Shown here: positions 7,291 through 13,962 of the stretch, piece after piece
Layout: the number at the start of each line of letters is the position of its first letter
Position numbering within the stretch: position 1 is the first letter of the stretch
Assembly (NCBI GenBank): GCA_947628025.1
Contig: CANQYH010000021.1
Location: 1-19,337 of the forward strand
Reading direction: 5' to 3'
Source of the DNA: an uncultured Lachnospiraceae bacterium
GTDB taxonomy: Bacteria > Bacillota > Clostridia > Lachnospirales > Lachnospiraceae
DNA length: 19,337 bases
Program-made: the position numbers and the translations under genes
Notes under the pieces: generated by a model
Databases searched by the model: none
The model's input: the letters and a program-made list of their open reading frames with translations, nothing else
What the model was told of the DNA's origin: nothing

Positions 7291-7435
7291 CGGCCTGATC
7301 GGAGTGACGGCGGGGAAAAGAACTGCCGGCCTGATCGGAGTGACGACGCGGGGAAAGAACTGCCGGTCTGACCGGAATGACGGCGGGGGAAAGAACTGCC
7401 GGCCTGATCGGAATGACGGCGGGGGAAAGAGCCGC
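7291..7435 (+). repeat. Four tandem 36-bp repeats upstream of ktrB
   Basis: Four near-identical units (36, 37, 36 and 36 bp) start at 7291, 7327, 7364 and 7400. Each begins CGGnCTGAyCGGArTGACG and ends GAACTGC or, in the last, GAGCCGC. A partial fifth start (CGGATCGG) follows at 7436. They lie in the gap between the metal permease and the potassium transporter. The 37-bp copy shifts the frame, so a conserved repeated peptide is not being maintained, although the frame of the downstream gene stays open through them. Confidence 0.85.
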
Positions 7436-7480
7436 CGGATCGGATCGATTTCCGAAAAAATAAGCGGGACGGAAAAGAAG

Positions 7481-8890
7481 ATGAAAGAGCGGAGTAAGAA
7501 ACAGAATGCTTTCAGAATACCAGACGGATGGAAAAAGAAGCTGCGCCGCAGAGCCGTGCGGAGGGCGCATCTGGGCCAGACCCAGTATATTGCGATCAGC
7601 TTCCTGGTCCTGATCGCAGCGGGGACGTTTTTGCTGATGCTGCCGTGTTCCAGCAAAGACGGCGCGGGCGTCAATTTTCTGGACGCCCTGTTTACGTCTA
7701 CCAGCGCCTCCTGCGTGACCGGTCTGGTCGTGCGCGACACCTGGACCCAGTGGACGCTGTTCGGGCAGCTGGTGATCCTGGCGCTGATCCAGATCGGCGG
7801 CCTGGGGTTTGTAACCATCGGCGTATTCATTTCCATACTTTTGCGGCAGCGGATCGGGCTGCGGCAGCGGAGCCTGATGCAGGAGAGCAGCAGCGCCCTG
7901 CAGATCACCGGCATCGTGCGGCTGACGAAAAAGATCATCAAGGGCACGGCCCTTTTTGAGGGAGTCGGCGCGCTTCTTCTGGCGGTGCGGTTTATTCCCC
8001 AGTACGGGCTTTGGCGCGGGCTGTATTACGGCGTGTTCCATTCAATTTCGGCGTTTTGCAACGCGGGTTTCGATCTGATGGGGCGCCTGGGGGAGTACAA
8101 TTCCCTGGTTCCTTATTATGACGACTGGCTGGTAAACCTGGTGATCATGTCTTTGATCGTCATCGGCGGCATCGGTTTTATCGTCTGGGACGATCTGAGC
8201 CGCAATAAGCTCCATGTGCGGAAATACATGCTTCAGACCAAGATCGTGCTGGTGACAACGGCGGTACTGATCTTCGGCGGCGCGGCGCTGTTTTTGCTGC
8301 TGGAGCGGAACAATCTGTTCGCGGACATGAGTGTGGGCGGGAAGATCTGGTCGGCCCTGTTCAGCTCCGTGACGGCCAGGACGGCCGGTTTTAATACCGT
8401 AGATTCGGCGGCCATGACCGACGGGAGCAAGCTGGTCATGCTGATCCTGATGTTTATCGGAGGCAGCCCCGGTTCCACGGCCGGCGGCGTGAAGACCACC
8501 AGCGTGATCGTGCTCCTGCTCTATGTGCGCGCCAGCGTCAGCCGGACCTACAGTGTCAATGTGTTCGACCGCCGTCTGGAGGAGTCCGCGGTGGAGCGGG
8601 CGGCAGCGGTCACGACCATCAACGCGGCTCTGGCCCTGGGAACGGCGATCCTGATCCTGCTGATCCAGCCGTTTTCTATGGGCGACATCCTGTTTGAGAC
8701 CTTTTCCGCCATCAGCACCGTGGGCATTTCCACGGGGATCACCAGGGATCTGCTGCCGCTTTCGCGGGTGCTGATCATTTTCCTGATGTACTGCGGCCGG
8801 TTGGGAAGCATGTCTTTCGCGCTGGCGTTCACGCAGAAGAAGCGGGTGGTGCCGGTACAAAATCCGGTGGAAAAGATCAATATCGGCTAG
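7481..8890 (+). CDS. KtrB/TrkH-type potassium uptake channel subunit
   Basis: 469 residues from ATG 7481, the normal size for KtrB. The four half-membrane P-loops of the Trk/Ktr/HKT superfamily are visible: TSTSASCVTGLV, HSISAFCNAGFD, SSVTARTAGFNTVD and SAISTVGISTGIT, each with its selectivity-filter glycine, so a functional K+ pathway is expected. The N-terminus is basic (MKERSKKQNAFR, WKKKLRRRAVRR) before the first helix. The frame is open far upstream to 7055, but that part overlaps the permease in another frame and crosses the tandem repeats. I place the start at 7481, though the ribosome binding site there (GGAAAAG) is weak. The regulatory subunit is encoded 163 bp downstream. Confidence 0.92.
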   Translation: MKERSKKQNAFRIPDGWKKKLRRRAVRRAHLGQTQYIAISFLVLIAAGTFLLMLPCSSKDGAGVNFLDALFTSTSASCVTGLVVRDTWTQWTLFGQLVILALIQIGGLGFVTIGVFISILLRQRIGLRQRSLMQESSSALQITGIVRLTKKIIKGTALFEGVGALLLAVRFIPQYGLWRGLYYGVFHSISAFCNAGFDLMGRLGEYNSLVPYYDDWLVNLVIMSLIVIGGIGFIVWDDLSRNKLHVRKYMLQTKIVLVTTAVLIFGGAALFLLLERNNLFADMSVGGKIWSALFSSVTARTAGFNTVDSAAMTDGSKLVMLILMFIGGSPGSTAGGVKTTSVIVLLLYVRASVSRTYSVNVFDRRLEESAVERAAAVTTINAALALGTAILILLIQPFSMGDILFETFSAISTVGISTGITRDLLPLSRVLIIFLMYCGRLGSMSFALAFTQKKRVVPVQNPVEKINIG

Positions 8891-8906
8891 AGCGGAGCGA
8901 AAGCCC

Positions 8907-8960
8907 GGCGCGCGGCCGCGGCGCATGGGACGGTCCGGCCGCCGGACCCGCCGCCGCGCC
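8907..8960 (+). terminator. Nested GC-rich hairpin after ktrB (terminator-like or attenuator)
   Basis: The inner stem GGTCCGG / CCGGACC (8932-8938 / 8942-8948) closes a 3-nt loop. An outer stem GGCGCGCGGC (8907-8916) pairs with GCCGCCGCGCC (8950-8960) with one bulge. No clean T-run follows (TGTTCTGAG), so it may slow rather than stop transcription, reducing ktrA relative to ktrB, or protect the message. Confidence 0.4.
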
Positions 8961-9053
8961 TGTTCTGAGCAGTTTTAGCGGTAAGGGCAGTAAATCGTTT
9001 TTAAGGGCGGAAAGAGCCCGGATGATAAATCAATAGCAGCGGGAGGGAGACAT

Positions 9054-9707
9054 ATGAAATCGATCCTGATCATAGGAAGCGGAAAATTCGGACGGCACCT
9101 CTGCCGGAACCTGGCGGAGCTGGGCAACCAGATCATGCTGGTGGACCAGGTGGAAGAAAATCTGGAGGAGATGCTGCCCTACGTGGTCAGCGCCAAGATC
9201 GGCAACTGTACGAACCAGACGGTGCTGGAGAGTCTGGGCGTGGACAATTACGACATCTGCTTTGTCTGCATCGGCTCGGATTTCCAGAGCAGCCTAGAGA
9301 TCACCAGTTTGCTGAAAGAAATGGGGGCTCGGTACGTGGTGAGCCAGGCCAGCCGCGATATCCAGGCCAAGTTCCTGCTGCGCAACGGGGCCGACGACGT
9401 GATCTACCCGGACCGGGACATCGCGGAGAAGATCGCCGTGCGCTACAGCGCCAACAACGTGTTTGATTATATCGAGGTTTCGGATGAATTCTCCATCTAT
9501 GAGATCCCGCCGCTGCCGGAATGGGTAGGCAAAAACCTCCGCCAGTCCGACATCCGCAACCGCTACCATGTGCTGGTGCTGGCGATGAAAAAGGACGGGA
9601 AGACGCAGCTGATGCCGCCCGCGGACTATATCATTCATTCCGACGAGCATCTGATGGTGATCGGGAAAAAAGATGAGATCGACGAACTGCTGGCGAAGAT
9701 ATCATAA
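9054..9707 (+). CDS. KtrA/TrkA-type potassium uptake regulatory subunit
   Basis: 217 residues. The N-terminal RCK (Rossmann) domain has the nucleotide motif GSGKFGRHL at residues 7-15 and the acidic MLVDQ at the end of strand 2. The C-terminal RCK_C part covers about 135-217 (FSIYEIPPLPEWVGKNL, HLMVIGKKDEIDEL). KtrA forms a cytoplasmic ring that gates KtrB in response to ATP/ADP, and in Firmicutes RCK_C domains commonly bind c-di-AMP; whether this one does cannot be read from the sequence. GGAGGGAG at 9042-9049 gives a good start. The KtrB gene just upstream supplies the channel. Confidence 0.93.
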   Translation: MKSILIIGSGKFGRHLCRNLAELGNQIMLVDQVEENLEEMLPYVVSAKIGNCTNQTVLESLGVDNYDICFVCIGSDFQSSLEITSLLKEMGARYVVSQASRDIQAKFLLRNGADDVIYPDRDIAEKIAVRYSANNVFDYIEVSDEFSIYEIPPLPEWVGKNLRQSDIRNRYHVLVLAMKKDGKTQLMPPADYIIHSDEHLMVIGKKDEIDELLAKIS

Positions 9708-9899
9708 AATGTCCGCCAGCCGGAGCGTGTTCCCGGGATAATCAGTGTGAGACCGGACACCTCCGACACAGCCGAAGCCATGCTCCTCCCAGAACTGGCG
9801 GACAAGATCATTATAAGCCGGTACAGCGAAGATTGCAAGCTGTTTTTGCGAAAAGGCAGCCGCGAAAAAGTCGAAAAAGTTTCGTTGAAACAGGCGCAT
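9702..9899 (-). pseudogene. Possible gene remnant, C-terminal type fragment
   Basis: An open frame of 65 codons. It reads like a real protein tail in its second half (AYNDLVRQFWEEHGF, then TDYPGNTLRLADIL), with the 'YN...fwe.hGF' feel of a GNAT acetyltransferase C-terminus. The first half is Phe-rich and unconvincing, and there is no ribosome binding site before the ATG. Its stop overlaps the end of the KtrA gene on the other strand. It could be the leftover end of a deleted gene or chance. Low confidence. Confidence 0.2.
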
Positions 9900-9907
9900 C
9901 CGGCCGG

Positions 9908-10840
9908 TCAGCCGAGCGCTTTAAAATGCATAAAGCGCAGGTTCTTCTTTCCGGTTTGGATGAATGTCCGGTCGAGGGCCTGGCAGCACTGCTGCATCCA
10001 CAGCCGGGCCTCGTCCGGGGTCATTTCCTCCCTGACGGAATCATACAGTTCCATCAGCCGGATCAGAATGGCGTCCAGCCGTTCGCCGGTCTTCAGCGTG
10101 TGCGTTTCTTCCAGAGGAAGATAACCCAGGACCGAAAGGCTTTGGTTCAGCCATTCCAGAGAAATGTCCGGCATTCCCAAAAGGATCAGATGGCGCAGGA
10201 TCGTTTTGCGGGGGACGTTTCCCAGCAGCTGAAGCGTCCGGTTCAGTTCGGAGTCATAACTGCAGCTGACGAGGTGGCCCGGCGGCGCAGCCTTGGAGGC
10301 ATGGCGGCTCTGGCCGACATAGGACATGGCGTCCGTGTAGTAGAGATGGCGTAGATATTGGCGTATGTTTTTGCTGCGGCCGCGGAGCGAATGGAGCCGC
10401 TCCGCCGGTATATTCGAAAAATAGCGCCGGACCAGATCCTCCATATAATGTTTCCGGCGGAGATATACGGGGTCTTCGGAGATCGTTTCAAATTGTCTGT
10501 CACAATTGTCAAAATATCCCTGTAAAAGATATCGCATCGCATTTTCATCCAGTTCCAGGGCGCGGCCAAGCGCAAGACAGGTCTCATAATTAACCGGAAG
10601 ATGCTGGCCGGTGCGCCAGTACCGGATCTTCAGCAGCTCCGTCTCAGAGAGCGCGTTTTTCCCGTAGATCTGTTGAAATAAATATTCGTCGGCCTTGTGG
10701 CGGCTGGAAAAGCGTTTCTGTTTCAGGAGCGCCGCGTACTGCGTATCCAGCCATTTTATTTCCGGACGGTTATGGTTTTTCTGTGACGGTTCCTCGCTCG
10801 CAAGCTGAATGAGGCAGTCCTGTGCTTCCGTAAGATTCAT
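9908..10840 (-). CDS. Helix-turn-helix-like protein downstream of the fused sigma factor
   Basis: 310 residues from the chosen start. I do not recognise a named family. Residues about 54-110 resemble an XRE/Cro-type helix-turn-helix (LSETELLKIRYWRTGQHLP, then YETCLALGRALELDENAM). The rest is helical and carries many Arg and Tyr (HYMEDLVRRYFSNIP, RSKNIRQYLRHLYYTD), ending in another helical segment. There is no membrane helix. The frame is open to 10978, but AAAGGGG eight bases before the ATG at 10840 sets the start. The gene lies 70 bp downstream of the sigma fusion on the same strand and is probably co-transcribed. It may be a transcriptional partner of the sigma protein. That role is inference. 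Confidence 0.6.
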   Translation of the reverse strand: MNLTEAQDCLIQLASEEPSQKNHNRPEIKWLDTQYAALLKQKRFSSRHKADEYLFQQIYGKNALSETELLKIRYWRTGQHLPVNYETCLALGRALELDENAMRYLLQGYFDNCDRQFETISEDPVYLRRKHYMEDLVRRYFSNIPAERLHSLRGRSKNIRQYLRHLYYTDAMSYVGQSRHASKAAPPGHLVSCSYDSELNRTLQLLGNVPRKTILRHLILLGMPDISLEWLNQSLSVLGYLPLEETHTLKTGERLDAILIRLMELYDSVREEMTPDEARLWMQQCCQALDRTFIQTGKKNLRFMHFKALG

Positions 10841-10846
10841 TTGTAA

Positions 10847-10903
10847 GTCCCCTTTCTGTGCGGTCTCTGCATATGGATTCGCAGAGAAGACAAAAAAGGG
10901 GAC
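10847..10903 (-). promoter_or_regulatory. Nested stem-loop that buries a ribosome binding site
   Basis: On the minus strand, GTCCCCTTT (10903-10895) pairs perfectly with AAAGGGGAC (10855-10847), and inside it TCTCTGC pairs with GCAGAGA (10887-10881 / 10870-10864) around a 10-nt loop. The 3' outer arm contains the AAAGGGG ribosome binding site of the helix-turn-helix-like gene starting at 10840. Formation of the stem in mRNA should block its translation. Confidence 0.6.
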
Positions 10904-10910
10904 ATAAACT

Positions 10911-12752
10911 TTAACGGAAATCGGAAAATTCTGTCTGCAACGGGGGGACAGTGATATCTGCGTCCACTTCCAGGTCAAAGGGGTGCATCCAGCGGTAGAA
11001 CATGGTGCCGGCCAGAGTGACGCGGAACCCGGCGGGCGGGTCGCTGCCCTCCGCGATGCTGATCACGTATTCGATATGGTTGGCCTCCGGAATCTCATCC
11101 GGAGAGAAGAACCCGTTGACCAGATCCGGGCGCTCCGTACCCTGACCGTCCAGGTACGTGAAACTGGCGGTGGAGAAGTAGAGTTCCAGGTCGGAATCGG
11201 GCTGCGGCTCGTAGATCAGGGTGAGCTTCCAGTTATCCGACGGAATATCCGGGTTGCCGTCTTTTCCGACGTATTCCAGTCCGGCCATGCGCAGGGTTCC
11301 TTCCGGCAGCAGGAGCGGATCGCCGGTCCAGGTATCCGGATCAGCGTATACATTGAAAGACTGCCCTTGTGCGGGAAGTTCCAGATAAACATACGGCACA
11401 TGGATCCGGTAGTCTCCGCTTTCTACGGGACCAAAATTCCAATCATAGTAGGAGAGATCGTACATGGGCCGGTAAATGGCTTCCGCGACGATCGTGCCGT
11501 CCGATTCGCCGCCTCCATTTTCGTCTGCCGGTACCAGCGTGATGTCTCCGGTCTTTCCCTGGTGGTAGCGGTTGGTCAAAAGGCCGGGAGAGATCGGGAA
11601 TTCTTCCAGGCTCAGCGGATAAATGCTGGCGATCAGATCTCCGTCCTCCACGCGGGAGATGGCCATCAGGCCGCCGCGCGTCCCCATGGAATAGGAGAAT
11701 CCCTCCAGATCCTGGGCCTGTGTCTGCCGCATTTCAAACGGGAGCGAAAGGCCCAGCGCGGGAAACTCCAGCGTCAGCGAAAGAGACTCCTCTTTGGCGG
11801 CCGGTTTGTCCAGTTCGAACTGATAGACGGCGGCGCAATGGGACTCGTCTTCCATCGTCATGGAGAACGGACCGGACAGCTGTTCGGCGCCGATGTTGAG
11901 ATACACCTGACCGGGGGAGATAAACGCGGCCTCCGGCGCTTCATACTGCACGGAAAGCAGCAGTTTCCGGTCGATCAGCGCGCCGTCTTTCAGCGTGATC
12001 ACCGCCGGTACCGTTCCCTCCTCCATGACGCCGTCCATGGACATGTGGGCGTAGGGCAGGCTGTCTGTTTCGACGCGGGATTCCTCGCGAACCAGGTAAA
12101 CCGGTTCTGCCTGGTTGCGGCTGATGCCGTATCCGGGAAATACGCCGAAGTACCGCAGCACCATGTACGCACATGCGGACAGCAGCGCGATGAGGGCGGT
12201 AACGGCCAGACCAAGAAGGATCATACGCATCCGGCTCAGGCTCCGCTGATGGCGCTTCTTGACGGTCTCGTAGGGAAGATTCAGGGAATCGGCGATCTCC
12301 CGGATCGTCATCCCGTCGTAATATTTCATGCGGATGATATCCTGGTCGCCGGGGTTCAGCGCGGCCATGGCTTTCTGCAGATCCATTTTAAGTTCCGCGT
12401 TTTCCATGGCATCCGAAAGCAGGGGATCAGCCGATGCCGGTCCCACGGCGGTATCTTCTTCCGTCCCGGCGGAAACCGGGCGGGAAAGGTTTTTGCGGTA
12501 TCTGGAGACGGCCTTATTTCTGGCGATCGCCGCCAGGTAGGTGGCAAGGCTGGCCTGGGCGGGATCGTATTGCCTGTGATGCAGATAAAATTCCATAAAT
12601 GTGTCGTTGACACATTCCTTGATATCCTCCGGATCGGAGAGATGATTTGCCGTAATATTCCACAGAAGACCGGTATATTGATCGAGGATCAATACCATGG
12701 CTTCCCGCGGGTCTTTTTGCAGTTCTTTCAGTAATTGTTCTTCTGTATACAT
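10911..12752 (-). CDS. ECF sigma factor fused to a membrane helix and a large extracytoplasmic domain
   Basis: 613 residues in one frame. Residues about 15-87 are sigma-70 region 2 (DPEDIKECVNDTFMEFYLH, YLAAIARNKAVSRYR). About 130-176 is region 4 (NPGDQDIIRMKYYDGMTI, REIADSLNLPYETVKKRHQR), the DNA-binding helix-turn-helix of ECF sigmas. Immediately after comes one membrane helix (177-199, ILLGLAVTALIALLSACAYM). About 400 residues then follow, beta-rich with many Tyr, Asp and Pro, probably outside the cell and vaguely like the outer part of DUF4179-type anti-sigma proteins. Ordinary ECF sigmas are about 170-200 residues and soluble. AAAGGAAA precedes the ATG, and a near-perfect promoter lies at 12785-12813. 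The frame is uninterrupted, so this is a true fusion unless the sequence has an assembly error. Confidence 0.88.
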   Translation of the reverse strand: MYTEEQLLKELQKDPREAMVLILDQYTGLLWNITANHLSDPEDIKECVNDTFMEFYLHHRQYDPAQASLATYLAAIARNKAVSRYRKNLSRPVSAGTEEDTAVGPASADPLLSDAMENAELKMDLQKAMAALNPGDQDIIRMKYYDGMTIREIADSLNLPYETVKKRHQRSLSRMRMILLGLAVTALIALLSACAYMVLRYFGVFPGYGISRNQAEPVYLVREESRVETDSLPYAHMSMDGVMEEGTVPAVITLKDGALIDRKLLLSVQYEAPEAAFISPGQVYLNIGAEQLSGPFSMTMEDESHCAAVYQFELDKPAAKEESLSLTLEFPALGLSLPFEMRQTQAQDLEGFSYSMGTRGGLMAISRVEDGDLIASIYPLSLEEFPISPGLLTNRYHQGKTGDITLVPADENGGGESDGTIVAEAIYRPMYDLSYYDWNFGPVESGDYRIHVPYVYLELPAQGQSFNVYADPDTWTGDPLLLPEGTLRMAGLEYVGKDGNPDIPSDNWKLTLIYEPQPDSDLELYFSTASFTYLDGQGTERPDLVNGFFSPDEIPEANHIEYVISIAEGSDPPAGFRVTLAGTMFYRWMHPFDLEVDADITVPPLQTEFSDFR

Positions 12753-12784
12753 GATAGGTTTCCTTTAACAGATCGGATAACTGC

Positions 12785-12813
12785 ATTATAGCAGGTCTTT
12801 TTGCCTGTGACAA
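12785..12813 (-). promoter_or_regulatory. Sigma-A promoter for the sigma fusion gene
   Basis: On the minus strand, -35 TTGTCA (12813-12808, 5/6) and -10 TATAAT (12790-12785) are 17 bp apart. The transcript would start near 12778, about 26 nt before the ATG, with the ribosome binding site in between. The housekeeping-type promoter suggests basal expression, not solely autoregulation by the ECF domain. Confidence 0.7.
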
Positions 12814-12877
12814 CAAAGTAAACATTAACAATTGACTGGAAGCTTGTGTATTATATGAAAAACAATTCGCTAAAAGT

Positions 12878-12906
12878 TTGACAATCTCCCGGCCGCCCGG
12901 TATAAT
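12878..12906 (+). promoter_or_regulatory. Consensus sigma-A promoter for rex
   Basis: A perfect -35 TTGACA (12878-12883), a 17-bp spacer and a perfect -10 TATAAT (12901-12906). The start site would be near 12913, giving a leader of about 26 nt that includes AAAGGAAG before the GTG at 12939. It is divergent from the sigma fusion promoter, with 64 bp between the two -35 boxes. Confidence 0.8.
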
Positions 12907-12938
12907 AAAAAGTAACCTGGACAGAAAGGAAGAGCGTC

Positions 12939-13580
12939 GTGGAGCGCAAGGAAATTTCAAAGGCAGTCATAGTGAGACTTCCGAGGTATTACCGCTATCT
13001 GGGCGAACTTTTAGAAGAAGGAGTAGAGCGGATCTCCTCCGGAGAGCTGAGCGCCAGGATGAAAGTGACGGCTTCGCAGATCCGCCAGGACCTGAATAAT
13101 TTCGGCGGATTCGGGCAGCAGGGCTACGGCTACAATGTCAAGTACCTGTATGAGGAGATCGGCCGGATCCTGGGGGTCGACCGGAAGCATCACATGATCA
13201 TCATCGGCTCCGGCAATCTGGGGCAGGCGATCGCGAATTATGCGAATTTTGAGCGTCGGGGGTTCATTGTCAGCGGTATGTTCGATGTGAATCCGGCGCT
13301 TTTTGGGCGGTCTGTGCGGGGGATCGAGATCCGGTCGATGGACGGCCTGGAGGATTTCATCCGCGAACACGACGTGCAGATCGCGGCGCTGACGATGCCG
13401 AAGACGTACGCGCCTCAGGTCGCGGACCGGCTGGTGGCGGCGGGCATCAAGGCGATCTGGAATTTTGCCCATACGGATCTGACGGTTCCGGAGGATGTGG
13501 TAGTGGAGAATGTGCATCTGTCGGAGAGTCTGATGCGTCTCTCTTACCGGTTCTGCAGTATGCAGGACGAGCGGGAGTGA
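12939..13580 (+). CDS. rex: Redox-sensing transcriptional repressor Rex
   Basis: 213 residues, normal length. N-terminal winged helix (residues 1-80): KAVIVRLPRYYRYLGELL, then ARMKVTASQIRQDLNNFGGF, the invariant Rex DNA-recognition region. The C-terminal Rossmann domain has GSGNLGQAI (90-98) and senses the NADH/NAD+ ratio; ALTMPKTYAPQVADRLVAAG and IWNFAHTDL are further family landmarks. Rex represses fermentation and respiration genes when NAD+ is high. The start is GTG, placed by AAAGGAAG just upstream and by the conserved N-terminus. The acpS start follows 7 bp after the stop. I looked for a Rex palindrome in its own promoter and saw only a half site. Confidence 0.96.
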   Translation: MERKEISKAVIVRLPRYYRYLGELLEEGVERISSGELSARMKVTASQIRQDLNNFGGFGQQGYGYNVKYLYEEIGRILGVDRKHHMIIIGSGNLGQAIANYANFERRGFIVSGMFDVNPALFGRSVRGIEIRSMDGLEDFIREHDVQIAALTMPKTYAPQVADRLVAAGIKAIWNFAHTDLTVPEDVVVENVHLSESLMRLSYRFCSMQDERE

Positions 13581-13587
13581 TAAGATC

Positions 13588-13962
13588 ATGATAGTTGGGA
13601 TCGGTACGGATATGGTAGAGATGGAGCGCGTGGAAAAGGCCTGTGGGAAGCAGGCTTTTCTGGAGCGTGTCTACACGGAAGAAGAGCGCCGGCAGGCTGG
13701 GACGAGAGTGTCCCGCCTGGCCGGCGATTTTGCAGTGAAAGAGGCGGTCGCCAAGGCGCTGGGGACGGGATTTCGCGGGTTTATGCCCATCGACATCGAG
13801 GCGCTGCGGGACGAATGGGGGAAACCTTACGTGAAGCTGTACGGAGGCGCGAAAGAAACGGCGGAAAAACTGGGGGTCACCGCCTTTCACGCGTCGATCA
13901 CCAATACGAAAGACTGCGCTGTGGCTTTCGTTGTGGCGGAGTCGGAAAGGGGAAGCGTATGA
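13588..13962 (+). CDS. acpS: Holo-[acyl-carrier-protein] synthase AcpS
   Basis: 124 residues, typical. It transfers the 4'-phosphopantetheine arm of CoA to the serine of acyl carrier protein, starting fatty acid synthesis, in the cytoplasm. Visible marks are MIVGIGTDMVEMERV with the metal-binding D8, the FAVKEAVAKALGTG motif with E52, and the C-terminal AFHASITNTKDCAVAFVVAE. The ribosome binding site GGGAG lies close upstream. The stop shares ATGA with the start of the next gene, so translation is coupled. It sits between Rex and the NAD(P)HX repair enzyme, an order often seen in Lachnospiraceae as far as I know. Confidence 0.96.
   Translation: MIVGIGTDMVEMERVEKACGKQAFLERVYTEEERRQAGTRVSRLAGDFAVKEAVAKALGTGFRGFMPIDIEALRDEWGKPYVKLYGGAKETAEKLGVTAFHASITNTKDCAVAFVVAESERGSV

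Noticed and set aside
7055..7480. A long N-terminal extension of KtrB in the same frame, starting inside the permease gene.
   Set aside because: It overlaps the permease in another frame, crosses the tandem repeats (one of 37 bp) and has no family similarity. KtrB proteins normally begin near the basic MKERSKK start at 7481.
12814..12877. A Rex operator in the rex promoter region.
   Set aside because: Only a TTAACAA half site (12825-12831) and loosely similar TTGTGTA...AAAACAA are present; the paired half site of the consensus TTGTTAAnnnnTTAACAA is missing.
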